From the NCBI RefSeq assembly GCF_020404845.1, contig NZ_JAIOJZ010000046.1:1-64000 (forward strand): a DNA stretch of 64,000 bases, in the 5' to 3' direction. The notes beneath the pieces were generated by a model. That model did no database searches. It had not been told where the DNA came from and saw nothing but the letters and a program-made list of their open reading frames with translations. This DNA comes from Streptomyces hyderabadensis (GTDB taxonomy: Bacteria; Actinomycetota; Actinomycetes; Streptomycetales; Streptomycetaceae). The translations under genes and the position numbers were made by a program. Positions 43,343-51,770 of this stretch are shown here, one piece after another. Position 1 is the first letter of the stretch, and each line of letters starts with the position of its first letter.

Positions 43343-45015
43343 CGGAAGTCCTCCTCGCGGTACTCGTCGGCGGAGCCGGCCGCCGTGGCCTCGCGCAGTT
43401 CGATGCGGCGGATCTTGCCGGAGACGGTCTTGGGCAGCTCGCCGAACTCCAGGCGGCGCACCCGCTTGTAGGGGGCGAGGGTCTGCCGGGAGTGCTCGAA
43501 GAGCACCTTCGCGGTGTCGGGGCCCGGCTCCCACCCGGCCGCGAGCACGATGTACGCCTTCGGTACCGCCAGGCGCAGTTCGTCCGGTGCGGGCACGACC
43601 GCGGCCTCGGCGACCGCCTCGTGCTCCAGCAGCGCGCTCTCCAGCTCGAAGGGGCTGATCTTGTAGTCGGAGGCCTTGAACACGTCGTCGGCCCGGCCCA
43701 CGTAGGTGAGGTAGCCGTCGGCGTCGCGGGAGCCGATGTCGCCGGTGCGGTAGTAGCCGCCGGCCATCGCCTCGGCCGTGCGGTCGGGGTCGCCGTGGTA
43801 GCCGGTCATCAGGCCGACGGGGCGCGCGGACAGGTCCAGGGCGATCTCGCCCTCGGCGGCGCCGGGCGCGCCGGTCACCGGGTCGAGCAGCTCGACGCGG
43901 TAGCCGGGGCTGGGGCGGCCCATCGAGCCGGTCTTCAGCACCTGGCCGGGGCTGTTGGAGACCTGGACGGCGGTCTCGGTCTGGCCGAAGCCGTCCCTGA
44001 TGGTCCTCCCCCACAGGCGGCGGACCTGCTCGATCACCTCGGGGTTGAGCGGCTCACCGGCGGCGACGACCTCGCGCGGCGGGGTGGCGAGCCGGGAGAG
44101 GTCGGCCTGGATGAGCATCCGCCACACGGTCGGCGGGGCGCAGAAGGTGGTCACCTGGGCCCGGTCCATCTCGGCCATCAGCCGGGTCGCGTCGAACCGG
44201 GTGTAGTTGTACAGGAAGACGGTCGCCTCGGCGTTCCACGGCGCGAACAGGTTCGACCAGGCGTGCTTGGCCCAGCCCGGCGAGGAGATGTTCAGGTGCA
44301 CGTCCCCGGGCTTCAGCCCGATCCAGTACATGGTCGCCAGGTGCCCCACGGGGTAGGACACGTGGGTGTGCTCGACCAGCTTGGGGCGGGCGGTGGTGCC
44401 GGAGGTGAAGTACAGCATCAGCGGGTCGTCGGCGGCGGTCGGGCCGTTGGGGGCGAAGGCGTCGGAGGCCGTGTACACGTCCTCGTAGGCCCGCCAGCCG
44501 GGGGCCGGTGTGCCGCCGCCCACGGCGATGCGCGTGTAGTCGCCGGGCACCTCGTCGAACTTGCCGCAGTCCTCGGCCCGCACGATCACATGCCCCACCC
44601 GGCCGCGGTCGACCCGGTCGCGGAGGTCGGCGGGCCCCAGCAGAGTGGTCGCCGGGATGACGACCGCGCGCAGCTTCATCGCGGCCAGCGCGGTCTCCCA
44701 CAGCTCCACCTGGTTGCCGAGCATCACGAGGATGCGGTCCTCGGGGCCGACGCCCCACTCGCGCAGGCGGTTCGCGACCCGGTTGGAGCGGGCGGACATC
44801 TCGGCGAAGGAGACCCGGACCTCGCGGCCGTCCTCCTCGACGATGTGCAGCGCCGTGCGGCCGTTGCCGTCGGCGATGACGTCGAACCAGTCCAGCGCCC
44901 AGTTGAAGGCGTCGGGGCGGGGCCACCGGAACCCCTCGTAGGCGGCGGTGTAGTCCTCGCGGTGTTCCAGCAGGAAGTCCCGTGCGCTGCGGAACAGCTC
45001 CGTGGCCGTCGTCAT
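43339..45015 (-). CDS. AMP-binding acyl-CoA synthetase (medium-chain/acetyl type)
   Basis: 558 residues, ANL superfamily. Motifs: YFTSGTTARPKLVEHTHVS (P-loop, about residue 205), DGFGQTETAV (about 335), YYRTGDIGSRDADGYL (about 420), GRADDVFKASDYKISPFELE (about 440) and the C-terminal Lys in PKTVSGKIRRIEL. The short N-terminal helical region (FLLEHREDYTAAYEGFRWPRPDAFNWALDWFD) is typical of medium-chain or acetyl-CoA synthetase-like enzymes. It is the first gene of a two-gene operon divergent from the LuxR-type regulator at 45149 across a GC palindrome. Confidence 0.93.
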   Translation of the reverse strand: MTTATELFRSARDFLLEHREDYTAAYEGFRWPRPDAFNWALDWFDVIADGNGRTALHIVEEDGREVRVSFAEMSARSNRVANRLREWGVGPEDRILVMLGNQVELWETALAAMKLRAVVIPATTLLGPADLRDRVDRGRVGHVIVRAEDCGKFDEVPGDYTRIAVGGGTPAPGWRAYEDVYTASDAFAPNGPTAADDPLMLYFTSGTTARPKLVEHTHVSYPVGHLATMYWIGLKPGDVHLNISSPGWAKHAWSNLFAPWNAEATVFLYNYTRFDATRLMAEMDRAQVTTFCAPPTVWRMLIQADLSRLATPPREVVAAGEPLNPEVIEQVRRLWGRTIRDGFGQTETAVQVSNSPGQVLKTGSMGRPSPGYRVELLDPVTGAPGAAEGEIALDLSARPVGLMTGYHGDPDRTAEAMAGGYYRTGDIGSRDADGYLTYVGRADDVFKASDYKISPFELESALLEHEAVAEAAVVPAPDELRLAVPKAYIVLAAGWEPGPDTAKVLFEHSRQTLAPYKRVRRLEFGELPKTVSGKIRRIELREATAAGSADEYREEDFR

Positions 45016-45086
45016 CTGTCCTCCTAGGTGCCGGACCTTGCCGGGCGGCTCCGTGCCATCGTCTAATCCGTGATGTGGGTCTCACT

Positions 45087-45102
45087 ACCCCCGAACGGGG
45101 GT
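45087..45102. promoter_or_regulatory. ACCCCC-GAAC-GGGGGT operator between acyl-CoA synthetase operon and LuxR gene
   Basis: A perfect 6-bp-arm dyad, extended imperfectly to CAC-TACCCCC-GAAC-GGGGGTG-TG. It is central in the 133-bp divergent gap and probably the binding site of the GAF-LuxR protein. Confidence 0.6.
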
Positions 45103-45148
45103 GTGCGTCCCAGGACCAGGACGGCGGTCGCGGAGGAGGGCGGGACGA

Positions 45149-45979
45149 GTGGCGGTGGACGCGGCGGACACGGCGCAGATCCGCAGCGCGCTGGTGCGGC
45201 TGCGGCGCACCACCGGGCTGCCCGTCGCCTTCGGCGGTCTGGTGGAGTCCGGACGGCGCCAGGTGCGCATCAGCGAGCTGAGCGGCACCGCCACGACGGC
45301 GCTCAGCGCGCTGGCGGTGACGGCCGGCAACGGGCTCGGCGGCCGGGCGGTGGCACTGTCGCGGCCGTGCGCGGTGACGGACTACTCCGTCTCCCGGCAG
45401 ATCAGCCACGAGTACGACCTGCCGGTCGCCGCGGAGGGCCTGCGCTCGGTGCTGGCCGTGCCGGTGGTCGTACGGCGCCGGGTGCGCGGCGTGCTGTACG
45501 GCGCCCTGCGGACCGCCCAGCCGCTGGGCGACCGCACGCTGGGTGCGGCCGTGGCGGCGGCCCGGGACGCGGAGCAGGCGCTGGTGCTGCGGGAGGAGGC
45601 GGACGAGCTGCTGGCGGCGGCCGCGCCCGCGCCCGGTCCGGCGGGCGGCGCGGCCTGGGAGCAGGTGCGGGAGGCGCACGCGGCGCTGCGGGCGCTGGCG
45701 CCGAGGATCGCGGACCCGGCGCTGCGGGACGAGCTGCTGCGCGCGTGCGGTCTGCTGGCGGCGGGGGACGGCCCCGTCCCGGGGCCCCGGCTGGCGCCGC
45801 GCGAGGTGGACGTGCTGGCCTGCGTGGCCGGGGGCGCGACGAACGGGGAGGCGGCCGAGCGGCTCGGGGTGGGCACCGAGACCGTCAAGAGCTATCTGCG
45901 CTCGGCCATGCGCAAACTGGGCGCTCACACCCGCACGCAGGCCGTCGCGGCGGCCCGCCGCACCGGGTGGCTGCCGTAG
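45149..45979 (+). CDS. GAF-LuxR transcriptional regulator
   Basis: 276 residues. The N-terminal GAF-like domain (about residues 10-145; LPVAFGGLVESGRRQVRISELSG, GLGGRAVALSRPCAVTDYSVS, VLAVPVVVRRRVRGVLYGA) is followed by a linker. The C-terminal LuxR HTH is LAPREVDVLACVAGGATNGEAAERLGVGTETVKSYLRSAM (about 215-260). GTG 45149 has GGAGGAGGG 8 bases upstream. The divergent acyl-CoA synthetase operon is the natural target, perhaps sensing an acid or acyl-CoA. Its last codons and stop fall inside the first unit of the minisatellite that follows. Confidence 0.9.
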   Translation: MAVDAADTAQIRSALVRLRRTTGLPVAFGGLVESGRRQVRISELSGTATTALSALAVTAGNGLGGRAVALSRPCAVTDYSVSRQISHEYDLPVAAEGLRSVLAVPVVVRRRVRGVLYGALRTAQPLGDRTLGAAVAAARDAEQALVLREEADELLAAAAPAPGPAGGAAWEQVREAHAALRALAPRIADPALRDELLRACGLLAAGDGPVPGPRLAPREVDVLACVAGGATNGEAAERLGVGTETVKSYLRSAMRKLGAHTRTQAVAAARRTGWLP

Positions 45980-46597
45980 GCGGTCCCGCCACACCGGGGT
46001 GACCGCCCCGCACAGCCCCACCGCACAGGTGGCGGCGCAGGCGGGTCACCGCACCGGGGGGCCGGCGCAGACGGCCCCACCCACCGGTGGCCGCCGCGGA
46101 CAGCCCCACCGCACCGGGGTGGCCACCGCGGACAAGTCCCACCACACCAGGGTGACCGCCCCGCACAGCCCCACAGCACACGTGGCGGCGCAGGCGGGTC
46201 ACCGCACCGGGTGGCCGGCGCAGACGGCCCCACCCACCGGTGGCCGCCGCGGACAGCCCCACCACACCAGGGCGACCGCCCCGGACAGCCCCACCGCACA
46301 CGTGGCGGCGCAGGCGGGCCACCGCACCGGGTGGCCGACGCAGACGGCCCCACCCACCGGTGGCCGCCGCGGACAGCCCCACCGCACCGGAGTGGCCACC
46401 GCGGACAAGTCCCACCACACCAGGGTGACCGCCCCGCACAGCCCCACCGCACAGGTGGCGGCGCAGGCGGGTCACCGCACCGGGTGGCCGACGCAGACAG
46501 CCCCGCCCACCGGTGGCCGCCGCGGACAGCCCCGCCTCATAGGTGGCCGGGGCAGGCGGTCCCGTCGTATCGGTGGCCGGCGGGTGCGGGGCGGGTC
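45967..46597. repeat. 28-33-bp minisatellite with 153/120-bp higher-order repeats
   Basis: About 20 head-to-tail units near GTGRCCGCCSCGGACAGCCC followed by CACCGCACCRG. Higher-order units start at 45999, 46152, 46272 and 46425, with lengths 153, 120 and 153; the shorter unit lacks one 33-bp unit. Copies are nearly identical within each class. No frame through it has a believable start. It fills most of the 748-bp gap after the LuxR gene; the rest, to 46727, is the next promoter. Confidence 0.88.
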
Positions 46598-46667
46598 GGG
46601 ATTTCGGGGTGCGTTCGTTTTCCGCGGGCCGGGGTTTGTTGTTGGGGTCACCTCGCCGTGCCCCGTA

Positions 46668-46686
46668 AGGCAATGCGCCGTTGCCT
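46668..46686. promoter_or_regulatory. AGGCAA-N7-TTGCCT dyad at LAL-type gene promoter
   Basis: AGGCAA-TGCGCCG-TTGCCT is followed directly by TAATAT, a likely -10 box (46685-46690). The gene start is about 40 bp on. Likely the operator or autoregulatory site for the large regulator. Confidence 0.5.
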
Positions 46687-46727
46687 AATATTGCCCCGGA
46701 CACGACATACGGAGGGGAGCGGTCACC

Positions 46728-49559
46728 GTGCCACGGGACTTCGCGGACGCTGCCGGAATCCGCTCCGACCTGGTCATCGGGCGGGAGGAGTCGTTCGGCG
46801 CGGCGCGTGAGCAGCTCACCCGGGGCGGCAGTGTGCTGCTGCACGGTCCCGCGGGAATCGGAAAGTCGACGGTCCTGCGCACCCTGGCCGCGGAATACGC
46901 CCGCACGGCGCACACCGTGCTGCGCTGTTCGGCCACCGAGTCCGAATCCCACCTCCCCTTCCTCGCTCTGGCCGACCTGCTCGGCCAGGTCCTCGACGAG
47001 GTCTCCCCCGCGCTGCCCGCCGCCCAGCGCACCGCACTGGAGTCCGCGCTGACCGGCCGCGGCGAGTCCACCCTGCAGCGCGACGGCCTCGCGCTGCGCC
47101 TGGCCGTACTGTCCGCGCTGCGGGCCCTGGCCGCGGCGGGGCCGGTCCTCGTCGTCGCCGACGACCTCCAGTGGCTCGATCCGGCCAGCACGGAACTCCT
47201 CGGCTTCGCCGCCCGCCGCCTGGGCGACACCCCGGTCCGGCTGCTGTGCGCGGTGCGCACCGAGGGGCCCGAGACGGAGGACGCGGAGTACGACCGCCAT
47301 CTGCGCGCCGCCCCGCCGGGGACCCGCGCGGTGCGCCTGGGGCCGCTGACCCGCGCCCAGGTGTCGGCGCTGCTGGAGGAACGCGGCTACTCGGGCCTGC
47401 ACCGCTCCACGGTCCGCGACATCCACCGCACCAGCGGCGGCAATCCGCTGTTCGCCCTGGAGCTGGGCCGGGCCCTGGCCGAGAGCCCCGCGGCGCCCCG
47501 CCCGGGCGAGCCGCTGCCGGTGCCGACCTCGCTGCGCGCGCTGGTCCTGTCCCGCCTGGACATGCTGTCGGACGAGGCGCGCCGCACCCTCCTGGTGGCC
47601 AGCGCCGGCGCCCGCCCCACCCCCGCGCTGCTGCACGCGGCCGGCCGGGAGAACGCCGAGGCGGAGACCGCGCAGGCCGCGGCGCTCGGACTGCTGGCGC
47701 CCGACCCGGAGGGTCCGACCGTACGGTTCGCGCACCCGCTGATCTCGGCCGCGCTGTACGCCGAGGCCCCCGCACCGGAGCGGCGGGCCGCGCACGCGGC
47801 GCTGTCCACGGCCGCCTCCGACCCGATCGAGCGTGCCCGGCACCTGGCGCTGGCCACCACCGGCACCGATCCCCGGGTGGCGGCCCGGCTGGCTCAGGCC
47901 GCGGCGCTGGCCCGGGACCGCGGGGCACCGTCGGTGGCCGCCTCGCTGGGGCTGCTCGCCGCCCGGCACACCCCGGCGGACAGCGTCCCGGGCCCGGACG
48001 AACGCCGGCTTGCGGCCGCCGAGGACGCGATCACCGCGGGCGAGCCGGACCTGGCGCGGGACGTGGCCCGCGAGGTGCTGACCCGGGCCACCGCGCCCGG
48101 CGAGCGGGTGCGGGCCTGGATGGCGGTGATCGAGGCGGCCGGTCAGGCCATCGGCGAGGTCGACGCCGTCTTCCCGCAGGCGCTGGCCGACGCGGGCGAC
48201 GATCCGCGGCTGCTCGCCCAGGTCCACTACCAGCTGGCCTGGCGCTCCCTGGTGGTGCAGGGCGACTTCGCCCAGGGCCGTCAGGAGGCCGCGCACGCGG
48301 CCCGGCTGGCGGAGCGGGCCGGGGACCGGCGCACCGAGCTGCTGGCGCTCGCCTTCCAGGCGCAGTCGGAGACGCTGATGGGCCACCCGGACGCCCCGGC
48401 GACCATCCAGCGGGCGCTTGCGGAGCCGCAGGACCCGCGGGTGGCCTGCCACCACAACGGGGCGGGCTCCTCCCGGTTCCGGTGGCTGGTGATGAGCGAC
48501 CGGCTGGCCGAGGCGCGGGCCACCGTCACCGCGCTGCTGCGCGAGGTGCGCCGGCGCGGGATGGCCGAGAGCGAGGTCCACTATTTGCGGTTCCTCGCGG
48601 AGACCGAACTGCACTCCGGGCACTGCGGCCGGGCCCTGGAACTGTCCCGGGAGAGCCTGACCCTGGCCCGCGACGCGGGCATCGGGGAGGGCGCGGGCGC
48701 GATGCAGGCCGCGCTCGCCGAGGCCGCGGGCGGCGACCCCGGCCGGGCCCTGGAGCTGGCGCGGGAGGCGGTACGGCGGGCGGAGGGGGACGGCGACGCC
48801 GTGTACCTGTCGCGGGCGCTGGCCGCGCTCGGTCACGCGCACCTGGCGGCGGGCGACGCTGCGGCGGCCGTCCGGGTGCTGCGCCGGGTGCGGGAGCTGG
48901 AGGCCGGCGCGGGGATCACCGACCCGGCGCGCGGCCGGTGGCAGGGCGACCTCGCGGAGGCGCTGGTGCGCACCGGGGAGCCGGCCGAGGCCATGGACGT
49001 CATCGAGGTCGCCCGGGCGCACGCGCTGCGGCTGGGGCGGCAGAGCGTGCTCGCCGTCCTCGACCGCTCCGAGGCCCTGGTGCGGGCGGCGCGGGGCGAA
49101 CACCGGGCGGCCGTGGCGCGGTTGACGGCGGCGCGGGAGCGGCTCGCCGGGCTGGGCTTCGGCCTGGAGGAGGCCCGGGCGGTCTTCGCGCTGGCCGAGC
49201 TGCACGCCGAACGGCCGGGCCGGGCCCCGGAGTCGGCGTCGTACGACGAGGCGGCGCGGCTGTTCCGGCGGTGCCGGGCGCTGCCCTGGCTGCGGCGGGT
49301 GGAGGCGGCCGTCGCGGCGCGGGCGGCCGGACCGCCCCCGGCGCCGGTCGCCGAGCCGGACGGTCTGGCGGGGCTGGCCGCGATGGAGCGTCAGGTGGCC
49401 GCGCTGGTGATGGAGGGCGCGACCAACCGGGAGATCGCCGCCCGGCTGTTCGTCAGCGTCAAGACCGTCGAGGCGACCCTGACCCGGGTCTACCGCAAAC
49501 TGGGGATCCGGTCCCGGGTCGACATCGTCCGGCTGGCGGCGGGCCGGCGCCCCGACTGA
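46728..49559 (+). CDS. LAL-type (large ATP-binding LuxR) transcriptional regulator
   Basis: 943 residues. The N-terminal AAA/STAND ATPase has Walker A GPAGIGKST (about residue 40) and Walker B LVVADDLQWLD (about 142), with a sensor-like region (TSGGNPLFALELGRAL). A long TPR-like helical region (about 480-860) leads to a C-terminal LuxR HTH (LAAMERQVAALVMEGATNREIAARLFVSVKTVEATLTRVY, about 880-935). These proteins usually switch on secondary metabolism or sugar genes on binding an effector. GTG 46728 has GGAGGGGAG upstream. The target is unclear; a dyad lies on each side of the gene. Confidence 0.93.
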   Translation: MPRDFADAAGIRSDLVIGREESFGAAREQLTRGGSVLLHGPAGIGKSTVLRTLAAEYARTAHTVLRCSATESESHLPFLALADLLGQVLDEVSPALPAAQRTALESALTGRGESTLQRDGLALRLAVLSALRALAAAGPVLVVADDLQWLDPASTELLGFAARRLGDTPVRLLCAVRTEGPETEDAEYDRHLRAAPPGTRAVRLGPLTRAQVSALLEERGYSGLHRSTVRDIHRTSGGNPLFALELGRALAESPAAPRPGEPLPVPTSLRALVLSRLDMLSDEARRTLLVASAGARPTPALLHAAGRENAEAETAQAAALGLLAPDPEGPTVRFAHPLISAALYAEAPAPERRAAHAALSTAASDPIERARHLALATTGTDPRVAARLAQAAALARDRGAPSVAASLGLLAARHTPADSVPGPDERRLAAAEDAITAGEPDLARDVAREVLTRATAPGERVRAWMAVIEAAGQAIGEVDAVFPQALADAGDDPRLLAQVHYQLAWRSLVVQGDFAQGRQEAAHAARLAERAGDRRTELLALAFQAQSETLMGHPDAPATIQRALAEPQDPRVACHHNGAGSSRFRWLVMSDRLAEARATVTALLREVRRRGMAESEVHYLRFLAETELHSGHCGRALELSRESLTLARDAGIGEGAGAMQAALAEAAGGDPGRALELAREAVRRAEGDGDAVYLSRALAALGHAHLAAGDAAAAVRVLRRVRELEAGAGITDPARGRWQGDLAEALVRTGEPAEAMDVIEVARAHALRLGRQSVLAVLDRSEALVRAARGEHRAAVARLTAARERLAGLGFGLEEARAVFALAELHAERPGRAPESASYDEAARLFRRCRALPWLRRVEAAVAARAAGPPPAPVAEPDGLAGLAAMERQVAALVMEGATNREIAARLFVSVKTVEATLTRVYRKLGIRSRVDIVRLAAGRRPD

Positions 49560-49596
49560 GCACGGCCGGGCGGCGGGGGCCCGCCCGCAACCGTCG

Positions 49597-49615
49597 GGTT
49601 TACCGGCGGTAAACC
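49597..49615. promoter_or_regulatory. GGTTTACC-N3-GGTAAACC palindrome
   Basis: A perfect 8-bp-arm dyad 37 bp after the LAL-type gene stop and 174 bp before a 12-codon leader. It resembles an operator for a promoter reading rightward. Confidence 0.6.
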
Positions 49616-49788
49616 GAGGGTTTTCCCTGCCCGGTGCCGTTAGGGGCTTCCCTCATTGGGTGGCCCGGACCACCGGTTCTAGCGTGAGCATGTGCCGCTC
49701 GCCCGGGCACACGGGGATCTGTCCCGAGACCCCCGTGCAACCCCCCACGCCCGTGCGACCCCCCACCGGCAACCACCTGAGGAGACTC

Positions 49789-49827
49789 ATGTCCGGGCCC
49801 GCCCGCTCCAGACCGGCCGCCGTTTGA
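49789..49827 (+). CDS. Possible 12-residue leader peptide
   Basis: ATG 49789 with an ideal GAGGAG 5 bases upstream encodes MSGPARSRPAAV and stops at 49827. No gene follows on this strand; a strong terminator is at 49858-49898 and the next gene is on the minus strand. It is either a short leader/regulatory peptide, the 5' remnant of a deleted gene, or a chance match. The dyad upstream (49597) supports a real transcript. The rest of 49560-49931 shows nothing else. Confidence 0.4.
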   Translation: MSGPARSRPAAV

Positions 49828-49857
49828 CCCCCTGAGTACCCCTCAGGCGCAAGACCG

Positions 49858-49898
49858 GGGGGCGTTGCGGGCCTCCACGAGCGGCCCGCAACGCCCCC
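49858..49898. terminator. 16-bp-stem terminator
   Basis: GGGGGCGTTGCGGGCC pairs with GGCCCGCAACGCCCCC around a 9-base loop. It ends the rightward leader transcript and the leftward gene at 49932. Confidence 0.85.
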
Positions 49899-49931
49899 TC
49901 TCCATGCCTGCCGCCCCGGCGGGCTCGTGTG

Positions 49932-51038
49932 TCAGTCCCGTACGGTCCCGAAGCGGATGTCGTACCCCGTGCCGGCGTGCATCGTCGCGAGCATCCGGCC
50001 GCCCTCGGCCACGATCTCGTCCCGCCGCGCCTTCGGGGCGCGGTCGAAGAGTTCGACGACCAGGGCGTCCTCCTCCGGCTTCCACAGTCCGGCCACGAAG
50101 CCGTCGACGAGCAGGACGCGGTAGGACTGGTTCTTCTTCCAGGTGCGGCCCTTGTGCTCGGGCGGGACGACGCGGGCGCGGTCGGCGTGGGAGAGGAGCA
50201 GGTTGTCGAACTCGGGCAGGAAGCGCGGCGGGGCCGGGGTGTCCGGGTCGGGGCGGGGCGCGTCGGGAAGGTCGAAGAGTTCGGTGCCGCCCGGGCCCCG
50301 GAAGGTGACGAGGCGGGGATGGAGCCGTTCGAAGGCGTCCCGGAGCCGGGTCAGTCCGGCCCAGGTCTGCATGTCCTGCACCGAGGCGGGTCCGAACGCG
50401 GCCAGGTAGCGCAGCACGGTGTCGTCGGGTGCGGGCGCCGGACTCGCGGGGCGTCCGAACCAGTGCTCGGCGGTGGTGAGCGTGACCTGGCCGCTGCGGC
50501 CCCACAGTCCGCGCGGCGTCACCTGGACGAGCGGGAGCCGGCAGCGGGCGGCGACGGACAGGGCCTGCGGGTCCGCGTCGGGCCACTCGGCGCCCAGGGC
50601 CTCGCGCAACTGCCCCGGGGTACGCGGCTCGGCCTCGACCAGTTCCCGGGCGAGGCGGGCGAGCCGGTCCAGGTCGACGCCGGTCAGGCCCTTGCGGAAC
50701 GCCCGCAACTCCCTTTCCCTGGCGGCCTGCACCAGGGGCCGCAGGGTGAGGCAGTCGTCGGCGGTGTGGGTGTGGATGGTCGAGCGCAGGGTGACGAGCC
50801 GGGCGACGCGGCGGTCCGCCATCGGGGCGGACAGGTCCTCGGGCGTGAAGCCGTCGAGGCGGGCGGCGAGCGCGTAGTACGGGGGCTTCACGTTCTGGGC
50901 CTGGAGCCCGACGAGGTGCGCGACGGCGGCCTCGGCGGACATCACCGCGCGGCGCAGCAGCAACTGGCGGGCCAGGGTGGCACGGTTGAGGGCCCGGATG
51001 CCGAGGACGGGGGCGGTCGTTCCTGCCTTGGTCGTCAT
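49932..51038 (-). CDS. Winged-helix DNA-binding domain-containing protein (YcaQ-like)
   Basis: 368 residues of the HTH_42 / winged-helix family. Marks include LNRATLARQLLLRR at the start, VGLQAQNVKPPYYALAARLDGF, VTLRSTIHTHTADDCL and LPEFDNLLLSHADR, ending RFGTVRD. Related proteins such as YcaQ/AlkX are DNA glycosylases that unhook interstrand crosslinks, using a QxQ or QxD motif; here the similar stretch is GLQAQNVKPP. Whether this protein is an active glycosylase is not shown by sequence alone. ATG 51038 is preferred; 51059 would add seven residues. Confidence 0.87.
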   Translation of the reverse strand: MTTKAGTTAPVLGIRALNRATLARQLLLRRAVMSAEAAVAHLVGLQAQNVKPPYYALAARLDGFTPEDLSAPMADRRVARLVTLRSTIHTHTADDCLTLRPLVQAARERELRAFRKGLTGVDLDRLARLARELVEAEPRTPGQLREALGAEWPDADPQALSVAARCRLPLVQVTPRGLWGRSGQVTLTTAEHWFGRPASPAPAPDDTVLRYLAAFGPASVQDMQTWAGLTRLRDAFERLHPRLVTFRGPGGTELFDLPDAPRPDPDTPAPPRFLPEFDNLLLSHADRARVVPPEHKGRTWKKNQSYRVLLVDGFVAGLWKPEEDALVVELFDRAPKARRDEIVAEGGRMLATMHAGTGYDIRFGTVRD

Positions 51039-51182
51039 GCCGTGCACGGTAGCGGGCATCGAGGACGGCCCCTGTCCGCGTTCCGCGCGCGGCGCCCCGG
51101 TTTCGGGTGCCGCGGCCGCTCGGTCGCCGCCCCGGCTCGGTTCCACCGCGGAACGGGCGCCGGGCACGTCTCGGGGACGCCG

Positions 51183-51770
51183 TCAGCGGGCACGCCGTTC
51201 GCGGGTGGACCGTACGCCCAGACGGAGGTGGGTGGTCAGCGGGTGCGGCGCGAGGGAGGCGCGGGCCTCGTCGAGCGGGCCGCTGGTGAGCCGGGCCAGG
51301 ACCGGTCCGGGCTCGGTACCCGGTTCCAGCAGCACCCGTACGCGGGCCCGGGAGCGCTTCTTGCCGGCGCGCAGGTGCACTTGGGCGCGTTCGACGCCCT
51401 CGGTCGCCTCCGCGCGCCGGGCGACGGCGTCGGCCAGTGCCCGGGAACGCAGGGTGAGGGAGGGGCCGGCCAGCGGCAACCGGCGTCCACCGCCGCGGAA
51501 CTGGGCGAGGAGCCAGGCGAGGCACAGCAGCAGCATGCAGGCCGCGCCCGCGACGACGGCCGGTATCCACCAGCCGTGCACGCGCAGGCCGACGAGGCCG
51601 TCGCGGTCGAGCAGGACCGTCCCCGCCTCCGGGTCCGGGGCGGGCCACCACCCGGGCAGTCGCCCGGCGACCCCGTCCGGGGTGAGGGCCAGCCATCCGC
51701 CGCCGGCCAGCAGGGCCGCCCCGGCCAGCGCGAGCAGCGTGCGGTTGACCGCGTTGCGCAAAGTGTTCAC
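51183..51770 (-). CDS. Alkaline shock membrane anchor protein AmaP-like
   Basis: 195 residues. Two TM helices near the N-terminus (about residues 10-30 and 67-90) flank a short extracytoplasmic loop. The C-terminal Asp23-like domain follows (SLTLRSRALADAVARRAEATEGVERAQVHLRAGKK ... HLRLGVRST). AmaP proteins tether Asp23 oligomers to the membrane in Gram-positive bacteria; this one is the last gene of the Asp23 operon. GTG 51770 has GGAGGAGGA upstream and overlaps the previous gene by 4 bp. Confidence 0.85.
   Translation of the reverse strand: MNTLRNAVNRTLLALAGAALLAGGGWLALTPDGVAGRLPGWWPAPDPEAGTVLLDRDGLVGLRVHGWWIPAVVAGAACMLLLCLAWLLAQFRGGGRRLPLAGPSLTLRSRALADAVARRAEATEGVERAQVHLRAGKKRSRARVRVLLEPGTEPGPVLARLTSGPLDEARASLAPHPLTTHLRLGVRSTRERRAR

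Noticed and set aside
45925..46452. Minus-strand repeat protein inside the minisatellite
   Set aside because: No ribosome site, extreme Trp/Cys/Arg/Gly composition and it arises because unit lengths are multiples of three.
45967..46597. CRISPR array
   Set aside because: Units are head-to-tail without unique spacers and there are no cas genes.
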